A stretch of DNA of 64,000 bases from Ephydatia muelleri (GCA_013339895.1 JABACO010000004.1:7960085-8024084); one strand, 5' to 3'. Shown: positions 9,904 to 25,310, counted from the first letter of the stretch. Made by a program: numbers and translations. Notes: generated from the sequence alone by a model not told the origin.

Positions 9904-11100
9904 TCTCAGGCATTGGGATTGCATTGCTTATGATAAGCAAAGTTGTGCAATGCATTGGGATTGAATTGCTTATGATAAGCATAGTCTTGCAATGCATTGG
10001 GATTGCATTGCTTATGATACGCAAAGTCGTGCAATGCATTGGGATTGCATTGCTTATGATAAGCATAGTCGTGCATTGCATTGGGATTGCATTGCTTATG
10101 ATAAGCATAGTCGTGCATTGCATTGGGATTGCATTGCTTATGATAAGCATAGTCGTGCAATGCATTGGGATTGCATTGTTTACGATAAGCATAGTCGTGC
10201 AATGCATTGGGATTGCATTGTTATGATAAACTTATTTGTGCAATGCATTGGAATTAAATTGCTTATGACAAGCATCGTTGTGCTATGCAAAAGAATTAAA
10301 TAATTAATGCAATGGATTGCATTGCTTATAATAAGCAGAGTTGTGCAATGCATTGGGATTGCATTGCTTATGATAAGCATAGTTGTGCAGCATTGGGATT
10401 GCATTGCTTATAAAAAGCATAGTCGTGCAATGCATTGGGATGCATTGCTTATGATAAGCATAGTTGTGCAATGCAATAGGATTAAATAAGCAATGCATTG
10501 GAATTAAATTGCTTATGATAAGGATAGCCATGCAATGTAGTGGGATTGCATTGCTTATGATAAGATTAATTATACAAAGCATTGGAATTAAATTGTTTAT
10601 TATGAGCATTATAATGCAATGCATTGGGATTGCATTGCTTATGATAAACTTAATTGTGCAATGCATTGGAATTATTGCTTATATAAGCAGAGCTGGGATT
10701 GCTTTGCTTATGATGAGCATAGTTGTGCAATGCAATAGAATCAATGCTCAATGCATTGGAATGAAATTTTTTATGATAAGCATAGTTGAGCAATGTACTG
10801 GGTTGCATTGCTTATGATGGGCATAGTTGTGCAATGCAATAGAATCAATGCTCAATGCATTGGAATAAAAAAAATGTACGATAAGACTAGTTGAGCAATG
10901 TACTGGGATTGCATTGATTTTGATGAGCATAGTTGAGCAGTGCAATAGAATTAAATCAGCAATGCATTAGAATTGAATTGCTTATGATAAGCATAGTTGT
11001 GCAATGCAATAGAATTATATAAGCAATGCATTGGAATTTAATTGCTGATGATAAGAATAGTTGTGCAATGTATTGGGATTTAATTGCATAGTTGAGCAAT
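9904..11100 (+). repeat. 42-bp satellite, simple monomeric part
   Basis: Head-to-tail 42-bp units: GCATTGGGATTGCATTGC + TTATGATAAGCA + TAGTTGTGCAAT. Early units (9904-10250) are regular and similar; later ones carry gaps and substitutions. Each unit holds the palindromes CAATGCATTG and TTGCTTAT-G-ATAAGCA. The last bases of the ~130-bp repeats run straight into the first monomer near 9904 with no gap. Confidence 0.95.
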
Positions 11101-14100
11101 GCAATAGAATTAAATCAGCAATGCATTAGAATTGAATTCTTATTATAAGCATAGTTGTGCAATGCAATAGAAGTATATAAACAATCCATTGGAATGAAAT
11201 TGCTGATGATAAGCATAGTTGTGCAATGCTTAGGATGCATTGCTTATGATAAGCATAATTGTGCGATGCAATAGACATACATAAGCAATGCATTGGAATA
11301 ATATTGTTCATGATAAGCATAGTTGTGCATTGCATTGGGATGCATTGCTTATGATAAGCAAAGTTGTGCAATGCTATAGAAATATATAAGCAATGCATTG
11401 GAATGATATTGCTTATGATAAGCATAGTTGTGCAATGCATTGGATTGCATTGCCAATAATAAGCATAATTGTGCAATTCACTGGGATTGCATTGCTTATG
11501 ATGAGCATAGTTGTGCAATGCAATAGAAATATATAAGCAATGCAATGGAATGAAATTGCTTATAATAAGCATAGTTGTGCAATGCAATGGGATTGCATTG
11601 CTTATAATAAGCATAGTTGTGCAATGCATTGGGAAGCATTGCTTATGATAAGCAGAAATATATAAGCAATGCCTTGGAATTAAATTGCTGATGATAAGCA
11701 TAGTTGTGTAATGCATTGGAATTAAATTGCTTATGATAAGCATAGATGTGCAATGTATTGGGATTGCATTGCTTATGATAAGCTAGTTGTGCAATGCAAT
11801 AGAAATATACAAGCAATGCATTGGAATGAAATTGCTGATGATGAGCTAGATGTGCAAAGTATTGGGATTGAATTGCTTATGATAAGCATAGTTGAGCAAT
11901 GCAACAGAATTAAATCAGCAAAGCATTAGTATTGAATTGCTTATGAAAAGCATAGTTGTGCAATGCAATAGAATTATATAAGCAATGCATTGGAATTTAA
12001 TTGCTGATGATAAGAATAGTTGTGCAATGTATTGGGATTTAATTGCATAGTTGAGCAATGCAATAGAATTAAATCAGCAATGCATTAGAATTGAATTCTT
12101 ATTATAAGCATAGTTGTGCAATGCAATAGAAGTATATAAGCAATGCATTGGAATGAAATTGCTGATGATAAGCATAGTTGTGCAATGCTTAGGATGCATT
12201 GCTGATGATAAGCATAATTGTGCGATGCAATAGACATACATAAGCAATGCATTGGAATAATATTGTTCATGACAAGCATAGTTGTGCATAGCATTGGGAT
12301 GCATTGCTTATGATAAGCAAAGTTGTGAAATGCTATAGAAATATATAAGCAATGCATTGGAATGATATTGCTTATGATAAGCATAGTTTTGCAATGCATT
12401 GGAATGAAATTGCTTATGATAAGCATAGATGTGCAATGTAGAGGGATTGCATTGCTTATGATAAGCAAAGTTATGCAATGCTATAGAAATATATAAGCAA
12501 TGCATTGGAATGATATTGCTTATGATAAGCATAGTTGTGCAATGCATTGGGATTGCATTGCCAATAATATGCATAATTGTGCAATTCATTGGGATTGCAT
12601 TGCTTATGATGAGCATAGTTGTGCAATGCAATAGAAATATATAAGCAATGCAATGGAATGAAATTGCTTATAATAAGCATAGTCGTGCAATGCAATGGGA
12701 TTGCATTGCTTATAATAAGCGTAGTTGTGCAATGCATTGGGAAGCATTGCTTATGATAAGCAGAAATATATAAGCAATGCCTTGGAATTAAACTGCTGAT
12801 GATAAGCATAGTTGTGCAATGCATTGGAATGAAATTGCTTATGATAAGCATAGATGTGCAATGTAGAGGGATTGCATTGCTTATGATAAGCAAAGTTATG
12901 CAATGCTATAGAAATATATAAGCAATGCATTGGAATGATATTGCTTATGATAAGCATAGTTGTGCAATGCATTGGGATTGCATTGCCAATAATAAGCATA
13001 ATTGTGCAATTCATTGGGATTGCATTGCTTATGATGAGCATAGTTGTGCAATGCAATAGAAATATATAAGCAATGCAATGGAATGAAATTGCTTATAATA
13101 AGCATAGTCGTGCAATGCAATGGGAGTGCATTGCTTATAATAAGCGTAGTTGTGCAATGCATTGGGAAGCATTGCTTATGATAAGCAGGAATATATAAGC
13201 AATGCCTTGGAATTAAATTGCTGATGATAAGCATAGTTGTGCAATGCATTGGAATTAAATTGCTTATGATAAGCATAGATGTGCAATGTATTGCGATTGC
13301 ATTGCTTATGATAAGCTAGTTGTGCAATGCAATAGAAATATACAAGCAGTGCATTGGAATGATAATGCTGATGATGAGCATAGATGTGCAAAGTATTGGG
13401 ATTGAATTGCTTATGATAAGCATAGTTGAGCAATGCAAATGAATTAAATCAGCAATGCATTAGAATTGAATTGCTTATGAAAAGCATAGTTGTGCAATGC
13501 AATAGAATTATATAAGCAATGCATTGGAATTTAATTGCTGATGATAAGAATAGTTGTGCAATGTATTGAGATTTAATTGCATAGTTGAGCAATGCAATAG
13601 AATTAAATCAGCAATGCATTAGAATTGAATTCTTATTATAAGCATAGTTGTGCAATGCAATAGAAGTATATAAGCAATGCATTGGAATGAAATTGCTGAT
13701 GATAAGCATAGTTGTGCAATGCTTAGGATGCATTGCTGATGATAAGCATAATTGTGCGATGCAATAGACATACATAAGCAATGCATTGGAATAATATTGT
13801 TCATGATAAGCATAGTTGTGCATTGCATTGGGATGCATTGCTTATGATAAGCAAAGTTGTGCAATGCTATAGAAATATATAAGCAATGCATTGGAATGAT
13901 ATTGCTTATGATAAGCATAGTTGTGCAATGCATTGGATTGCATTGTCAATAATAAGCATAGTTGTGCAATGCATTGGGAAGCATTGCTTATGATAAGCAG
14001 AAATATATAAGCAATGCCTTGGAATTAAACTGCTGATGATAAGCATAGTTGTGCAATGCATTGGAATGAAATTGCTTATGATAAGCATAGATGTGCAATG

Positions 14101-17100
14101 TAGAGGGATTGCATTGCTTATGATAAGCAAAGTTATGCAATGCTATAGAAATATATAAGCAATGCATTGGAATGATATTGCTTATGATAAGCATAGTTGT
14201 GCAATGCATTGGGATTGCATTGCCAATAATAAGCATAATTGTGCAATTCATTGGGATTGCATTGCTTATGATGAGCATAGTTGTGCAATGCAATAGAAAT
14301 ATATAAGCAATGCAATGGAATGAAATTGCTTATAATAAGCATAGTCGTGCAATGCAATGGGATTGCATTGCTTATAATAAGCGTAGTTGTGCAATGCATT
14401 GGGAAGCATTGCTTATGATAAGCAGGAATATATAAGCAATGCCTTGGAATTAAATTGCTGATGATAAGCATAGTTGTGCAATGCATTGGAATTAAATTGC
14501 TTATGATAAGCATAGATGTGCAATGTATTGGGATTGCATTGCTTATGATAAGCTAGTTGTGCAATGCAATAGAAATATACAAGCAGTGCATTGGAATGAT
14601 AATGCTGATGATGAGCATAGATGTGCAAAGTATTGGGATTGAATTGCTTATGATAAGCATAGTTGAGCAATGCAAATGAATTAAATCAGCAATGCATTAG
14701 AATTGAATTGCTTATGAAAAGCATAGTTGTGCAATGCAATAGAATTATATAAGCAATGCATTGGAATTTAATTGCTGATGATAAGAATAGTTGTGCAATG
14801 TATTGAGATTTAATTGCATAGTTGAGCAATGCAATAGAATTAAATCAGCAATGCATTAGAATTGAATTCTTATTATAAGCATAGTTGTGCAATGCAATAG
14901 AAGTATATAAGCAATGCATTGGAATGAAATTGCTGATGATAAGCATAGTTGTGCAATGCTTAGGATGCATTGCTGATGATAAGCATAATTGTGCGATGCA
15001 ATAGACATACATAAGCAATGCATTGGAATAATATTGTTCATGATAAGCATAGTTGTGCATTGCATTGGGATGCATTGCTTATGATAAGCAAAGTTGTGCA
15101 TTGCTATAGAAATATATAAGCAATGCATTGGAATGATATTGCTTATGATAAGCATAGTTGTGCAATCATTGGATTGCATTGCCAATAATAAGCATAGTTG
15201 TGCAATGCATTGGGAAGCATTGCTTATGATAAGCAGAAATATATAAGTAATGCCTTGGAATTAAATTGCTGATGATAAGCATAGTTGTGCAATGCGTTGG
15301 AATTAAATTGCTTATGATAAGCATAGATGTACAATGTATTGGGATTGCATTGCTTATGATAAGCTAGTTGTGCAATGCAATAGAAATATCCAAGCAATGC
15401 ATTGGAATGAAATTGCTGATGATGAGCATAGATGTGCAAAGTATTGGGATTGAATTGCTTATGATAAGCATAGATGTGCAATGCATTGGGATTGCATTGC
15501 TTATGATGAGCATAGTTGTGCAATGCAATAGAAATATATAAGCAATGCAATGGAATGAAATTGCTTATAATAAGCATAGTCGTGCAATGCAATGGGATTG
15601 CATTGCTTATAATAAGCGTAGTTGTGCAATGCATTGGGAAGCATTGCTTATGATAAGCAGGAATATATAAGCAATGCCTTGGAATTAAATTGCTGATGAT
15701 AAGCATAGTTGTGCAATGCATTGGAATTAAATTGCTTATGATAAGCATAGATGTGCAATGTATTGGGATTGCATTGCTTATGATAAGCTAGTTGTGCAAT
15801 GCAATAGAAATATACAAGCAGTGCATTGGAATGATAATGCTGATGATGAGCATAGATGTGCAAAGTATTGGGATTGAATTGCTTATGATAAGCATAGTTG
15901 AGCAATGCAAATGAATTAAATCAGCAATGCATTAGAATTGAATTGCTTATGAAAAGCATAGTTGTGCAATGCAATAGAATTATATAAGCAATGCATTGGA
16001 ATTTAATTGCTGATGATAAGAATAGTTGTGCAATGTATTGAGATTTAATTGCATAGTTGAGCAATGCAATAGAATTAAATCAGCAATGCATTAGAATTGA
16101 ATTCTTATTATAAGCATAGTTGTGCAATGCAATAGAAGTATATAAGCAATGCATTGGAATGAAATTGCTGATGATAAGCATAGTTGTGCAATGCTTAGGA
16201 TGCATTGCTGATGATAAGCATAATTGTGCGATGCAATAGACATACATAAGCAATGCATTGGAATAATATTGTTCATGATAAGCATAGTTGTGCATTGCAT
16301 TGGGATGCATTGCTTATGATAAGCAAAGTTGTGCAATGCTATAGAAATATATAAGCAATGCATTGGAATGATATTGCTTATGATAAGCATAGTTGTGCAA
16401 TGCATTGGATTGCATTGTCAATAATAAGCATAGTTGTGCAATGCATTGGGAAGCATTGCTTATGATAAGCAGAAATATATAAGCAATGCCTTGGAATTAA
16501 ACTGCTGATGATAAGCATAGTTGTGCAATGCATTGGAATGAAATTGCTTATGATAAGCATAGATGTGCAATGTAGAGGGATTGCATTGCTTATGATAAGC
16601 AAAGTTATGCAATGCTATAGAAATATATAAGCAATGCATTGGAATGATATTGCTTATGATAAGCATAGTTGTGCAATGCATTGGGATTGCATTGCCAATA
16701 ATAAGCATAATTGTGCAATTCATTGGGATTGCATTGCTTATGATGAGCATAGTTGTGCAATGCAATAGAAATATATAAGCAATGCAATGGAATGAAATTG
16801 CTTATAATAAGCATAGTCGTGCAATGCAATGGGATTGCATTGCTTATAATAAGCGTAGTTGTGCAATGCATTGGGAAGCATTGCTTATGATAAGCAGGAA
16901 TATATAAGCAATGCCTTGGAATTAAATTGCTGATGATAAGCATAGTTGTGCAATGCATTGGAATTAAATTGCTTATGATAAGCATAGATGTGCAATGTAT
17001 TGGGATTGCATTGCTTATGATAAGCTAGTTGTGCAATGCAATAGAAATATACAAGCAGTGCATTGGAATGATAATGCTGATGATGAGCATAGATGTGCAA

Positions 17101-20100
17101 AGTATTGGGATTGAATTGCTTATGATAAGCATAGTTGAGCAATGCAAATGAATTAAATCAGCAATGCATTAGAATTGAATTGCTTATGAAAAGCATAGTT
17201 GTGCAATGCAATAGAATTATATAAGCAATGCATTGGAATTTAATTGCTGATGATAAGAATAGTTGTGCAATGTATTGAGATTTAATTGCATAGTTGAGCA
17301 ATGCAATAGAATTAAATCAGCAATGCATTAGAATTGAATTCTTATTATAAGCATAGTTGTGCAATGCAATAGAAGTATATAAGCAATGCATTGGAATGAA
17401 ATTCCTGATGATAAGCATAGTTATGCAATGCTTAGGATGCATTGCTGATGATAAGCATAATTGTGCGATGCAATAGACATACATAAGCAATGCATTGGAA
17501 TAATATTGTTCATGATAAGCATAGTTGTGCATTGCATTGGGATGCATTGCTTATGATAAGCAAAGTTGTGCATTGCTATAGAAATATATAAGCAATGCAT
17601 TGGAATGATATTGCTTATGATAAGCATAGTTGTGCAATCATTGGATTGCATTGCCAATAATAAGCATAGTTGTGCAATGCATTGGGAAGCATTGCTTATG
17701 ATAAGCAGAAATATATAAGTAATGCCTTGGAATTAAATTGCTGATGATAAGCATAGTTGTGCAATGCGTTGGAATTAAATTGCTTATGATAAGCATAGAT
17801 GTACAATGTATTGGGATTGCATTGCTTATGATAAGCTAGTTGTGCAATGCAATAGAAATATCCAAGCAATGCATTGGAATGAAATTGCTGATGATGAGCA
17901 TAGATGTGCAAAGTATTGGGATTGAATTGCTTATGATAAGCATAGATGTGCAATGCATTGGGATTGCATTGCTTATGATAAGCTAGTTGTGCAATGCAAT
18001 AGAAATATACAAGCAATGCATTGGAATGAAACTGCTAATGATGATGAGCATAGATGTACAAAGTATTGGGATTGAATTGCTTATGACAAGCATAGTTGAG
18101 CAATGCAACAGAATTAAATCAGCAATGCATTAGAATTGAATTGCTTATGAAAAGCATAGTTGTGCAATGCAATAGAATTATATAAGCAATGCATTGGAAT
18201 TTAATTGCTGATGATAAAAATAGTTGTGCAATGTATTGGGATTTAATTGCATAGTTGAGCAATGCAATAGAATTAAATCAGCAATGCATTAGAATTGAAT
18301 TCTTATTATAAGCATAGTTGTGCAATGCAATAGAAGTATATAAGCAATGCATTGGAATGAAATTGCTGATGATAAGCATAGTTGTGCAATGCTTAGGATG
18401 CATTGCTTATGATAAGCATAATTGTGCGATGCAATAGACATACATAAGCAATGCATTGGAATAATATTGTTCATGATAAGCATAGTTGTGCATTGCATTG
18501 GGATGCATTGCTTATGATAAGCAAAGTTGTGCAATGCTATAGAAATATATAAGCAATGCATTGGAATGATATTGCTTATGATAAGCATAGTTGTGCAATG
18601 CATTGGGATTGCATTGCCAATAATAAGCATAATTGTGCAATTCATTGGGATTGCATTGCTTATGATGAGCATAGTTGTGCAATGCAATAGAAATATATAA
18701 GCAATGCATTGGAATGATATTGCTTATGATAAGCATAGTTGTGCAATGCATTGGGATTGCATTGCCAATAATAAGCATAATTGTGTCATGTATTGGGATT
18801 GCATTGCTTATGATAAGCTAGTTGTGCAATGCAATAGAAATATACAAGCAATGCATTGGAATGAAATTGCTGATGATGAGCATAGATGTGCAAAGTATTG
18901 GGATTGAATTGCTTATAATAAGCATAGTTGAGCAATTAATGCAACAGAATTAAATCAGCAATGCATTAGAATTGAATTGCTTATGAAAACATAGTTGTGC
19001 AATGCAATAGAATTATATTAGGAATGCATTGGAATTTAATTGCTGATGATAAGAATAGTTGTGCAATGTATTGGGATATAATTGCATAGTTGAGCAATGC
19101 AATAGAATTAAATCAGCAATGCATTAGAATTGAATTCTTGTTATAAGCATTGTTGTGCAATGCAATAGAAGTATATAAGCAATGCATTGGAATGAAATTG
19201 CTGATGATAAGCATAGTTATGCAATGCTTAGGATGCATTGCTTATGATAAGCATAATTGTGCGATGCAATAGACATACATAAGCAATACATTGGAATAAT
19301 ATTGTTCATGATAAGCATAGTTGTGCATTGCATTGGGATGCATTGCTTATGATAAGCAAAGTTGTGCAATGCTATAGAAATATATAAGCAATGCATTGGA
19401 ATGATATTGCTAATGATAAGCATAGTTGTGCAATGCATTGGGATTGCATTGCCAATAATAAGCATAATTGTGCAATTCACTGGGAATGCATTGCTTATGA
19501 TGAGCATAGTTGTGCAATGCAATAGAAATATAGAAGCAATGCAATGGAATGAAATTGCTTATAATAAGCATAGTTGTGCAATGCAATGAGATTGCATGGC
19601 TTATAATAAGCATAGTTGTGCAATGCAATAGAAATGCAATGCATTGGAATGAAATTGCTTATAATAAGCATAGTTGTGCAATGCAATGGGATTGCATTGC
19701 TTATAATAAGCATAGTTGTGCAATGCATTGGGAAGCATTGCTTATGATAAGCAGAAATATATAAGCAATTCCTTGGAATTAAATTGCTGATGATAAGCAT
19801 AGTTGTGCAATGCATTGGAATGAAATTGCTTATGATAAGCATAGATGTGCAATGTATTGGGATTGCATTGCTTATGATAAGCTATTTGTGCAATGCAATA
19901 GAAATATACAAGCAATGCATTGGAATGAAATTGCTGATGATGAGCATAGATGTGGAAAGTATTGGGATTGAATTGCTTATGATAAGCATAGTTGAGCAAT
20001 GCAACAGAATTAAATCAGCAATGCATTAGAATTGAATTGCTTATGAAAAGCATAGTTGTGCAATGTAATAGACATACATAAGCAATGCATTGGAATAATA

Positions 20101-23100
20101 TTGTTCATGATAAGCATAGTTGTGCAATGCAATGGGATTGCATTGCTTATAATAAGCATAGTTGTGCAATGCATTGGGAAGCATTGCTTATGATAAGCAG
20201 AAATATATAAGCAATGCCTTGGAATTAAATTGCTGATGATAAGCATAGTTGTGCAATGCATTGGAATGAAATTGCTAATGATAAGCATAGATGTGCAATG
20301 TATTGGGATTGCATTGCTTATGATAAGCAAAGTTGTGCAATGCTATAGAAATATATATGCAATGCATTGGAATGATATTGCTTATGATAAGCATAGTTGT
20401 GCAATGCATTGGGATTGCATTGCCAATAATAAGCATAATTGTGCAATTCATTGGGATTGCATTGCTTATGATGAGCATAGTTGTGCAATGCAATAGAAAT
20501 ATATAAGCAATGCAATGGAATGAAATTGCTTATAATAAGCATAGTTGTGCATTGCAATGAGATTGCATGGCTTATAATAAGCATAGTTGTGCAATGCAAT
20601 AGAAATGCAATGCATTGGAATGAAATTGCTTATAATAAGCATAGTTGTGCAATGCAATGGGATTGCATTGCTTATTATAAGCATAGTTGTGCAATGCATT
20701 GGGAAGCATTGCTTATGATAAGCAGAAATATATAAGCAATTCCTTGGAATTAAATTGCTGATGATAAGCATAGTTGTGCAATGCATTGGAATGAAATTGC
20801 TTATGATAAGCATAGATGTGCAATGTATTGGGATTGCATTGCTTATGATAAGCTAGTTGTGCAATGCAATAGAAATATACAAGCAATGCAATGGAATGAA
20901 ATTGCTGATGATGAGCATAGATGTGCAAAGTATTGGGATTGAATTGCTTATGATAAGCATAGTTGAGCAATGCAACAGAATTAAATCAGCAATGCATTAG
21001 AATTGAATTGCTTATGAAAAGCATAGTTGTGCAATGTAATAGACATACATAAGCAATGCATTGGAATAATACTGTTCATGATAAGCATAGTTGTGCAATG
21101 CAATGGGATTGCATTGCTTATAATAAGCATAGTTGTGCAATGCATTGGGAAGCATTGCTTATGATAAGCAGAAATATATAAGCAATGCCTTGGAATTAAA
21201 TTGCTGATGATAAGCATAGTTGTGCAATGCATTGGAATTAAATTGCTTATGATAAGCATAGATGTGCAATGTATTGGGATTGCATTGCTTATGATAAGCA
21301 AAGTTGTGCAATGCTATAGAAATATATAAGCAATGCATTGGAATGATATTGCTTATGATAAGCATAGTTGTGCAATGCATTGGGATTGCATTGCCAATAA
21401 TAAGCTTAATTGTGCAATTCATTGGGATTGCATTGCTTATGACGAGCATAGTTGTGCAATGCAATAGAAATATATAAGCAATGCAATGGAATGAAATTGC
21501 TTATAATAAGTGTAATTGTGCAATGCATTGGGAAGCATTGCTTATGATAAGCAGGAATATATAAGCAATGCCGTGGAATTAAATTGCTGATGATAAGCAT
21601 AGTTGTGCAATGCATTGGAATGAAATTGCTTATGATAAGCATAGATGTGCAATGTATTGGGATTGCATTGCTTATGATAAGCTAGTTGTGCAATGCAATA
21701 GAAATATACAGCAATGCATTGGAATGAAATTGCTGATGATGAGCATAGATGTGCAAAGTATTGGGATTGAATTGCTTATGATAAGCATAGTTGAGCAATG
21801 CAACAGAATTAAATCAGCAATGCATTAGAATTGAATTGCTTATGAAAAGCATAGTTGTGCAATGCAATAGAATTATATAAGCAATGCATTGGAATTTAAT
21901 TGCTGATGATAAGAATAGTTGTGCAATGTATTGGGATTTAATTCCATAGTTGAGCAATGCAATAGAATTAAATCAGCAATGCATAAGAATTGAATTCTTA
22001 TTATAAGCATAGCTGTGCAATGCAATAGAAGTATATAAACAATGCATTGGAATGAAATTGCTGATGATAAGCTTAGTAGTGCAATGCTTAGGATGCATTG
22101 CTTAAGATAAGCTTAATTGTACAATAGACACATGCAATGCATTGGAATAATATTGTTCATGATAAGCATAGTTGTGCATTGCATTGGGATGCATTGCTTA
22201 TGATAAGCAAAGTTGTGCAATGCTATAGAAATATATAAGCAATGCATTGGAATGATATTGCTAATGATAAGCATAGTTGTGCAATGCATTGGGATTGCAT
22301 TGCCAATAATAAGCATAATTGTGCAATTCACTGGGATTGCATTGCTTGTGATAGCATAGTTATGCAATGCAATAGAAATGTATAAGCGAATGAAATTGCT
22401 TATAATAAGCATAGTTGTGCAATGCAATGGGATTGCATTGCTTATAATTAGCATAGTTGTGCAATGCATTGGCAAGCATTGCTTATGATAAGCAGAAATA
22501 TATAAGCAATGCCTTGGAATTAAATTGCTGATGATAAGCATAGTTGAGCAATGCAACAGAATTAAATCAGCAATGCATTAGAATTGAATTGCTGATGATA
22601 AGCATAGTTGTGCACTGCTTACGATGCATTTCTTATGATAAGCATAGATGTGCAATGTATTGGGATTGCTTTGCTTATGACAAGCTAGTTGTGCAATGCA
22701 ATTGAAATATACAATGCATTGGAATGAAATTGCTGATGATGAGCATAGATGTGCAAAGTATTGGGATTGCATTGCTTATGATATGCATAGATGTGCAATG
22801 TATTGGGATTGCATTGCTTATGATAAGCTAGTTGTGCAATGCAATAGAAATATACAAGCAATGCTTTGGAATGAAATTGCTGATGATGAGCATAGATGTG
22901 CAAAGTATTGGGATTGAATTGCTTATGATAAGCATAGTTGAGCAATACAACAGAATTAAATCAGCAATGCATTAGAATTGAATTGCTTATGAAAAGCATA
23001 GTTGTGCAATGCAATAGAAGTATATAAACAATGCATTGGAATGAAATTGCTGATGATAAGCATAGTTGTGCAATGCTTAGGATGCATTGCTTATGATAAG

Positions 23101-25310
23101 CATAATTGTGCGATGCAATAGACATACATAAGCAATGCATTGCAATAATATTGTTCATGATAAGCATAGATGTGCATTGCATTGGGATGCATTGCTTATG
23201 ATAAGCAAAGTTGTGCAATGCTATAGAAATATATAAGCAATGCATTGGAATGAAATAGCTTATGATAAGCATAGTTGTGCAATGCATTGGGATTGCATTG
23301 CCAATAATAAGCATAATTGTGCAATTCACTGGGATTGCATTGCTTATGATGAGCATAGTTGTGCAATGCAATAGAAATATATAAGCAATGCAATGGAATG
23401 AAATTGCTTATAATAAGCATAGTTGTGCAATGCAATGGGATTGCATTGCTTATAATAAGCATAGTTGTGCAATCCATTGGGAAGCATTGCTTATGATAAG
23501 CAGAAATATATAAGCAATGCCTTGGAATTAAATTGCTGATGATAAGCATAGTTGTGCAATGCATTGGGATTGAATTGCTTATGATAAGCTAGTTGTGCAA
23601 TGCAACAGAAATATACAAGCAATGCATTGGAATGAAACTGCTAATGATGATGAGCATAGATGTGCAAAGTATTGGGATTGAATTGCTTATGACAAGCATA
23701 GTTGAGCAATGCAACAGAATTAAATCAGCAATGCATTAGAATTGAATTGCTTATGAAAAGCATAGTTGTGCAATGCAATAGAATTATATAAGCAATGCTT
23801 TGGAATTTAATTGCTGATGATAAAAATAGTTGTGCAATGTATTGGGATTTAATTGCATAGTTGAGCAATGGAATAGAATTAAATCAGCAATGCATTAGAA
23901 TTGAATTCTTATTATAAGCATAGTTGTGCAATGCAATAGAAGTATATAAGCAATGCATTGGAATGAAATTGCTGATGATAAGCATAGTTGTGCAATGCTT
24001 AGGATGCATTGCTTATGATAAGCATAATTGTTCGATGCAATAGACATACATAAGCAATGCATTGGAATAATATTGTTCATGATAAGCATAGTTGTGCATT
24101 GCATTGGGATGCATTGCTTATGATAAGCAAAGTTGTGCAATGCATTGGGATTGCATTGCCAATAATAAGCATAATTGTGCAATTCACTGGGATTGCATTG
24201 CTTATGATGAGCAAAGTTGTGCAATGCTATAAGAAATATATAAGCAATGCATTGGAATGATATTGCTTATGATAAGCATAGTTGTGCAATGCATTGGGAT
24301 TGCATTGCCAATAATAAGCATAATTGTGCATTTCATTGGGATCGCATTGCTTATGATGAGCATAGTTGTGCAATGCAATAGAAATATATAAGCAATGCAA
24401 TGGAATGAAATTGCTTATAATAAGCGTAGTTGTGCAATGCATTGGGAAGCATTGCTTATGATAAGCAGGAATATATAAGCAATGCCTTGGAATAAAATTG
24501 CTGATGATAAGCATAGTTGTGCAATGCATTGGAATTAAATTGCTTATGATAAGCATAGATGTGCAATGTATTGGGATTGCATTGCTTATGATAAGCTAGT
24601 TGTGCAATGCAATAGAAATATACAAGCAATGCATTGGAATGAAATTGCTGATGATGAGCATAGATCTGCAAAGTATTGGGATTGAATTGCTTATGATAAG
24701 CATAGTTGAGCAATGCAACAGAATTAAATCAGCAATGCATTAGAATTGAATTGCTTATGAAAACATAGTTGTGCAATGCAATAGAATTATATAAGCAATG
24801 CATTGGAATTTAATTGCTGATGATAAGAATAGTTGTGCAATGTATTGGGATTTAATTGCATAGTTGAGCAATGCAATAGAATTAAATCAGCAATGCATTA
24901 GAATTGAATTCTTATTATAAGCATAGTTGTGCAATGCAATAGAAGTATATAAGCAATGCATTGGAATGAAATTGCTGTTGATAAGCATAGTTGTGCAATG
25001 CTTAGGAATGCAATGGGATTGCATTGCTTATAATAAGCATAGTTGTGCAATGCATTGGGAAGCATTGCTTGCGATAAGCAGAAATATATAAGCAATGCCT
25101 TGGAATTAAATTGCTGATGATAATATGCATAGTGCAATGCATTGAAATTAAATTGCTTATGATAAGCATAGATGTGCAATGTATTGGGATTGCATTGCTT
25201 ATGATAAGCTAGTAGTGCAATGCAATAGAAATATACAAGCAATGCATTGGAATGACATTGCTGATGATGAGCATAGATGTGCAAAGTACTGGGATTGAAT
25301 TGCTTATGAT
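11101..25310 (+). repeat. 42-bp satellite organised as ~1.236-kb higher-order repeat
   Basis: Monomers of the 42-bp type alternate with 22-bp inserts of the type GCAATGCAATAGAAATATAT, building a block of about 1236 bp. The block recurs nearly unchanged: the marker TCAGCAATGCATTAGAATTG followed by AATTCTTATTATAAGC is found near 13607, 14844, 16079 and 17316 (spacing 1237, 1235, 1237). Other markers recur every 2472 bp, for example CATTGGATTGCATTGTCAAT at 13931 and 16403, and the deletion variant TGCAATCATTGGATTGC at 15161 and 17633. Outside 12.6-18.0 kb the blocks are partial or rearranged, with a 971-bp tandem duplication (about 19.45-20.4 and 20.4-21.4 kb). Confidence 0.9.
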
